DNA of 10,049 nucleotides from Vulcanimicrobiota bacterium (GTDB taxonomy: Bacteria; Vulcanimicrobiota; Vulcanimicrobiia; Vulcanimicrobiales; Vulcanimicrobiaceae). Where the stretch lies: contig JAFAMS010000304.1 in the NCBI GenBank assembly GCA_019233165.1, forward strand, positions 1-10,049. The letters are read 5' to 3'. Shown here in pieces: positions 7,353 to 10,049 of the stretch. How positions within the stretch are numbered: the stretch's first letter is position 1; every line of letters begins with the position of its first letter. Under the pieces are notes generated by a model. That model ran no database searches. It was not told the DNA's origin and was given only the letters and a program-made list of their open reading frames with translations. The position numbers and the translations under genes were made by a program.

Positions 7353-7745
7353 TCATTTGACCGAGTCGACGAGAAAGACCGTCATCCCGGCTTCGGTGTA
7401 GCTCTTCCCGCTCAGCGTCACGGTTTTGTTCAACGACTTGCAGAGCGCGGCCGCCGTCTCGCTGCCCATTTGCGTCGAAACCAAGGTGATCTTACCGTTC
7501 GCGAGCACGCCGAGCATCCCGCACTCCGGTTTCATTCCTTCGTCTTTCATCGAGCCCATTGAGCTCGAGCCCATGGCGTGATCGCCGCCGGACATCGCGT
7601 GGCCCTTCATCGAGTCCATGTTGTGATCTTTGGTGACATAGGTCGCGACGTCGACGACCTTCCCGGTTAGCGTCCCTGCCGTCTGCGCCGTCGCAAACGT
7701 CGTGGCGGCGAGCAGCGCGCCGAGCGCTAGAGCAACTAGTCTCAT
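7353..7745 (-). CDS. Small secreted Met/His-rich protein, possible metal-binding OB-like domain
   Basis: This 130-residue protein starts with a signal peptide: MR, a hydrophobic core LVALALGALLAATTF, and a likely signal peptidase I site ATA|QT near residue 20. The mature part opens with TGKVVDVATY at 27-36, has an insertion (40-77) with eight methionines and three histidines, and ends in beta-rich segments (NGKITLV, KTVTLSGKSY, MTVFLVDSVK). There are two cysteines, C75 and C102. The opening strand and ending resemble small exported proteins with a GxVVDxxCY start; here Thr stands where Cys is often found. Metal, perhaps copper, binding is inferred from composition only. The ATG at 7745 is chosen over the upstream in-frame start at 7775 because AGGAGG lies 6 bases before it and the signal peptide then begins correctly. 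It is probably read through from the GNAT gene 58 bases upstream. Confidence 0.8.
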   Translation of the reverse strand: MRLVALALGALLAATTFATAQTAGTLTGKVVDVATYVTKDHNMDSMKGHAMSGGDHAMGSSSMGSMKDEGMKPECGMLGVLANGKITLVSTQMGSETAAALCKSLNKTVTLSGKSYTEAGMTVFLVDSVK

Positions 7746-7751
7746 CGAGAA

Positions 7752-7757
7752 CCTCCT
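7752..7757 (-). promoter_or_regulatory. Consensus ribosome binding site of the secreted protein gene
   Basis: AGGAGG on the minus strand with a 6-base spacer to the ATG at 7745. It is the best Shine-Dalgarno in the window and fixes the start at the signal peptide. Confidence 0.8.
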
Positions 7758-7758
7758 A

Positions 7759-7791
7759 CGGGCGGATTCTCGCACGCTGGGCAGCCGCCCG
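7759..7791 (-). repeat. 7-bp inverted repeat before the secreted protein gene
   Basis: CGGGCGG (7759-7765) is complementary to CCGCCCG (7785-7791), with a 19-base loop. It lies between the GNAT stop and the secreted protein start, next to the ribosome site at 7752-7757. It could be a leader hairpin or a processing site. No U-run follows on the minus strand, so a standard intrinsic terminator is unlikely. Confidence 0.35.
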
Positions 7792-7803
7792 ATGTAAGCG
7801 CTC

Positions 7804-8331
7804 TTACCCAGCCAGCTCGAGCCGCATCAGGATCGCGTCCCAGGCCTCGCCGTCGCGGCGCGGGACGACCCGTTCTTTGAACGCGACCTCGACGAACCCG
7901 TGTCTCCGGTACAGCGCGAGCGCCGCGGCGTTGTCTGGAAAGACGGCGAGCTCGATCGCGCCGATGCCGTCGAGGGAGCGCGCCGCTTCGAGCGCCGCTC
8001 GCATCAGCGCCGAACCGATCCCCCGGCGCCGATAGCCCTCCCGTACGACCATCCCCAGGCCGAGCGTCCCCGGCTCGCCTTTCCACAGCGAGAGCTCTCC
8101 GACGAGCTCGCCTTCGCATTCCGCGACGAACGCGGTCGTCGCCGTTCCAAGATCCTCGAGCCATTCGCGGCGACGCTGCGCCGTGTCGTACGGCGGTTCG
8201 GACGCGATCCAGCGTCGCTCGCTCCCGACCTCTTCGACGAGCGAGACGACCGCGTCGGCATCGGCCGCGGTCGCTTCGCGTATCGTGGCCTCTAGATCGT
8301 GGGTTGGAACCCGCCGACTCCCATATTCCAA
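7804..8331 (-). CDS. GNAT-family N-acetyltransferase (start uncertain)
   Basis: Acetyl-CoA-dependent acetyltransferase of the GNAT fold. With the TTG at 8331 it has 175 residues. The first strand TIREATAADADAVV is at 16-29, the acetyl-CoA pyrophosphate loop REGYRRRGIGSALM is at 97-110 (RRRGIG motif A), and the late signature N134..A..LY141...GF146 is present. The acceptor is unknown; it could be a protein N-terminus, amino acid or antibiotic. The start is odd. Family N-termini usually read M-x-IREAT, but the codon two before Ile17 is GCC, and no ATG, GTG or TTG occurs between it and 8331. TTG 8331 has no clear ribosome site and overlaps the peptidase gene by 40 bases in the -1 frame. The reading frame stays open far upstream inside the peptidase gene, so the N-terminus is not settled. 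The domain itself is clear. Confidence 0.8.
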   Translation of the reverse strand: MEYGSRRVPTHDLEATIREATAADADAVVSLVEEVGSERRWIASEPPYDTAQRRREWLEDLGTATTAFVAECEGELVGELSLWKGEPGTLGLGMVVREGYRRRGIGSALMRAALEAARSLDGIGAIELAVFPDNAAALALYRRHGFVEVAFKERVVPRRDGEAWDAILMRLELAG

Positions 8332-10049
8332 AGCAAGAACGCGTACTCGTCGGCGACGAGCTGTTCGCTTTGTTCTTTCGTCGACCCGATGCCGTGGCCG
8401 CCCTCGTACTCGACGCGCAGCAAGATCGGCTTCCCGCTGGTGTTGTCGGCCTGGAGCGTCGCGGCCATCTTTGCAGCTTGCCATGGATCGACCCGCGGAT
8501 CGTTCACGCCGGTCGTCAGCATTACCGCCGGATACTTTGCGCCCGGCCGAACGTGTTGAACGGCGCTCGTCGCATACAGGTTCTTGAATCCCCCCTCGGT
8601 TTTGACCGAACCGAATTCCGGGATGTTCGGCGGACCGTTTGCGGTGAACTCGATCCGCAGTTGATCGGAGACCGGAACCTCGTCGAGGATTGCGGCGAAC
8701 AGCTCGGGCGCTTGCGTGATCGCTCCGCCCATCGTGATCCCTCCGGCGCTCCCGCCGCGGCCGCCGAGCTTCCCGGGCGAAGTATACTTTTGGTCGATCA
8801 ACCACTTCGCGCAATCGACGAAATCGTTGACGGTGTTGATCTTGTTCGTGTCCTTGCCGGCGAGATGCCACTCCTCGCCGTACTCGCCGCCGCCCCGAAC
8901 GTGCGCGATCGCGTAAACGCCGCCGCGTTCGAACCAGGTCAGACGCACCGGAGAAAAGCTCGGATTCGAGTTGATCCCGTACGAACCGTACGCGTACAGC
9001 AGCGTGGGGTTCGAACTGTCCTTCTTCATGTCTTTGCGGTGGACGATTGAAAGCGGGATCATCACGCCGTCGCGCCCCTTGACTTTCACCTCTTCGGAGG
9101 TGATGTTCGAGTAATCGACTGGCGAAGGCGGATCGAGCTTCGTGTCGACGACGCGATTCGTCGCGGGATCGTAGGCGTACCACAGCGCCGGAATCGTCCA
9201 GCCTTCGAGTTTCGCGAGAAAGCCCGTCTCGTCGGGTTCCGTCGTCAAGTTGCTGAGCGTGCCGTTCACGGGAAGCGGAACGTCCGCGGGTTTCATGTCG
9301 CTATACGCGAGCCGCGTCATCCGGCCCAAGCCGTCCTCGAGCGACTGAACGTAGAGCGCGTCTTTCGCCGGCGAGAGCGCTTCGACGACGCGAGCGCTTG
9401 GAGCTACGACGGTTTTTGCATTCGCGAGGGTTCCGCCCGGAAGGTCGACTTCCAAAACTTTGAACCGCGGCGCATTTTGATGGCTCAAGAGAAAGATTTG
9501 GTTCGCATGCACGGCGGCGTCGGTGACGCCGTCCGCCGGGTCGACGAGCTTCTTCCAGGCGGCCTTCCCGCCGTCGAACCCGCTCTTGGGGGCGTAATAG
9601 ATCGTCAGCTCGCGCTGCACGCCATTGATGAGGAATCCGTAGGCCCACGACGACTCCGGCGAGACGCCGGCGAATGCGAACGCATTCGGATCGACCGTCA
9701 CGCTCGGATCGACACCCGCTCCCCACACGGCGACGTCTTTGGTCGGATCTTCACCGAGAACGTGGCGGTACGTCCGGACGTTCTGGTATTTTGCGGTCGG
9801 CGGTGCGCCGGCCGGCACGACCTGGAGTCGCGCGTAGTAAAACGCCCTCCCGTCGGCACGCCATGCGGTCGCGCCGAACCGCGCCCGATCGATCGCATCG
9901 GGAAGGACGCGCCCGCTCGCGGTTTCGATCACGTGCCCGACCGCATCTTCGGAACCACCCGGCGCGATCCCGAAGGCGACCTTCGACCCATCGTCGGACG
10001 GCGTGAACCACGAGATCGCCGCCGGGACGCCGCCGCTCGAAAACTTGTC
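8292..10049 (-). CDS. S9 prolyl-oligopeptidase-family serine peptidase (5' end cut off by window edge)
   Basis: The last 585 residues of an S9 peptidase are visible. The reading frame stays open to the edge, and the first visible residues (DKFSSGGVPAAISWFTPS) are conserved family sequence, so the GTG at 9932 is internal. The N-terminal part is the beta-propeller that restricts entry to small peptides. The alpha/beta-hydrolase part carries the triad: nucleophile S434 in RGGSAGG (codon at 8748-8750), aspartate D517 in GVNDPRV, and H552 in EGGHGIG. YAYGSYG before the catalytic core is also typical. Such enzymes cut oligopeptides, often after proline. The specificity and any signal peptide cannot be judged without the start. 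It lies upstream of, and overlaps, the GNAT gene; the TAG is at 8294-8292. Confidence 0.94.
   Translation of the reverse strand, partial: DKFSSGGVPAAISWFTPSDDGSKVAFGIAPGGSEDAVGHVIETASGRVLPDAIDRARFGATAWRADGRAFYYARLQVVPAGAPPTAKYQNVRTYRHVLGEDPTKDVAVWGAGVDPSVTVDPNAFAFAGVSPESSWAYGFLINGVQRELTIYYAPKSGFDGGKAAWKKLVDPADGVTDAAVHANQIFLLSHQNAPRFKVLEVDLPGGTLANAKTVVAPSARVVEALSPAKDALYVQSLEDGLGRMTRLAYSDMKPADVPLPVNGTLSNLTTEPDETGFLAKLEGWTIPALWYAYDPATNRVVDTKLDPPSPVDYSNITSEEVKVKGRDGVMIPLSIVHRKDMKKDSSNPTLLYAYGSYGINSNPSFSPVRLTWFERGGVYAIAHVRGGGEYGEEWHLAGKDTNKINTVNDFVDCAKWLIDQKYTSPGKLGGRGGSAGGITMGGAITQAPELFAAILDEVPVSDQLRIEFTANGPPNIPEFGSVKTEGGFKNLYATSAVQHVRPGAKYPAVMLTTGVNDPRVDPWQAAKMAATLQADNTSGKPILLRVEYEGGHGIGSTKEQSEQLVADEYAFLLWNMGVGGFQPTI

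Noticed and set aside
7795..7806. TAAGCGCTCTTA near the GNAT stop as an operator or terminator
   Set aside because: Only the 4-base ends pair; it is an imperfect palindrome that includes the stop codon and has no T-run.
8332..9183. Upstream extension of the GNAT frame to a 459-codon protein
   Set aside because: The added part is the -1 frame of the peptidase gene, Arg-rich with no domain; only the last 160 to 175 codons look like a protein.
9932..9932. GTG at 9932 as the start of the S9 peptidase
   Set aside because: Upstream in-frame codons to the edge encode conserved peptidase sequence (ISWFTPSDDGSKVAFG), so this GTG is internal.

Overview
The window is about 10 kb of GC-rich bacterial chromosome. 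It holds ten protein-coding genes, packed almost without gaps. Two are cut by the window edges: a transaldolase at the left and an S9 peptidase at the right. I see no RNA gene, CRISPR array, insertion sequence or phage gene. No stretch above 300 bases lacks a gene; the longest gap is the 119-base divergent region between tkt and dapD. GC-rich third positions, GTG/TTG starts and frequent CGATCG-type words point to a high-GC lineage. A poorly cultured phylum such as Candidatus Eremiobacterota is possible by general feel only. A tetrahydrodipicolinate succinyltransferase indicates a bacterium that makes diaminopimelate by the succinylase route.

Layout. (1) Positions 1-2876, minus strand: transketolase followed by transaldolase, 11 bases apart. 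This is the non-oxidative pentose phosphate pair, reading out of the left edge. (2) Positions 2877-2995: divergent intergenic region with two small inverted repeats. (3) Positions 2996-7348, plus strand: a tight five-gene run of dapD, a mandelate racemase-like enolase-superfamily enzyme, a universal-stress-like protein, a class I/II aminotransferase, and a PhyH/ectoine-hydroxylase-like Fe(II)/2-oxoglutarate dioxygenase. The first four genes overlap by 1, 4 and 4 bases; the fifth begins 12 bases later. (4) Positions 7353-10049, minus strand: an S9 prolyl-oligopeptidase-family serine peptidase, a GNAT acetyltransferase overlapping its end, and a small secreted Met/His-rich protein. This last gene converges on the dioxygenase gene with only 4 bases between stop codons.

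How the genes may work together. Transketolase and transaldolase interconvert sugar phosphates. DapD commits tetrahydrodipicolinate to the succinylase branch of lysine and diaminopimelate synthesis, and the aminotransferase three genes downstream could be its DapC partner, though that is unproven. The racemase-like enzyme, stress-like protein and dioxygenase have no standard role in lysine synthesis. The five-gene set is therefore the most interesting part: a translationally coupled cassette joining a housekeeping biosynthetic gene to an enolase-superfamily enzyme that carries the mandelate racemase catalytic residues with one lysine naturally replaced by arginine.
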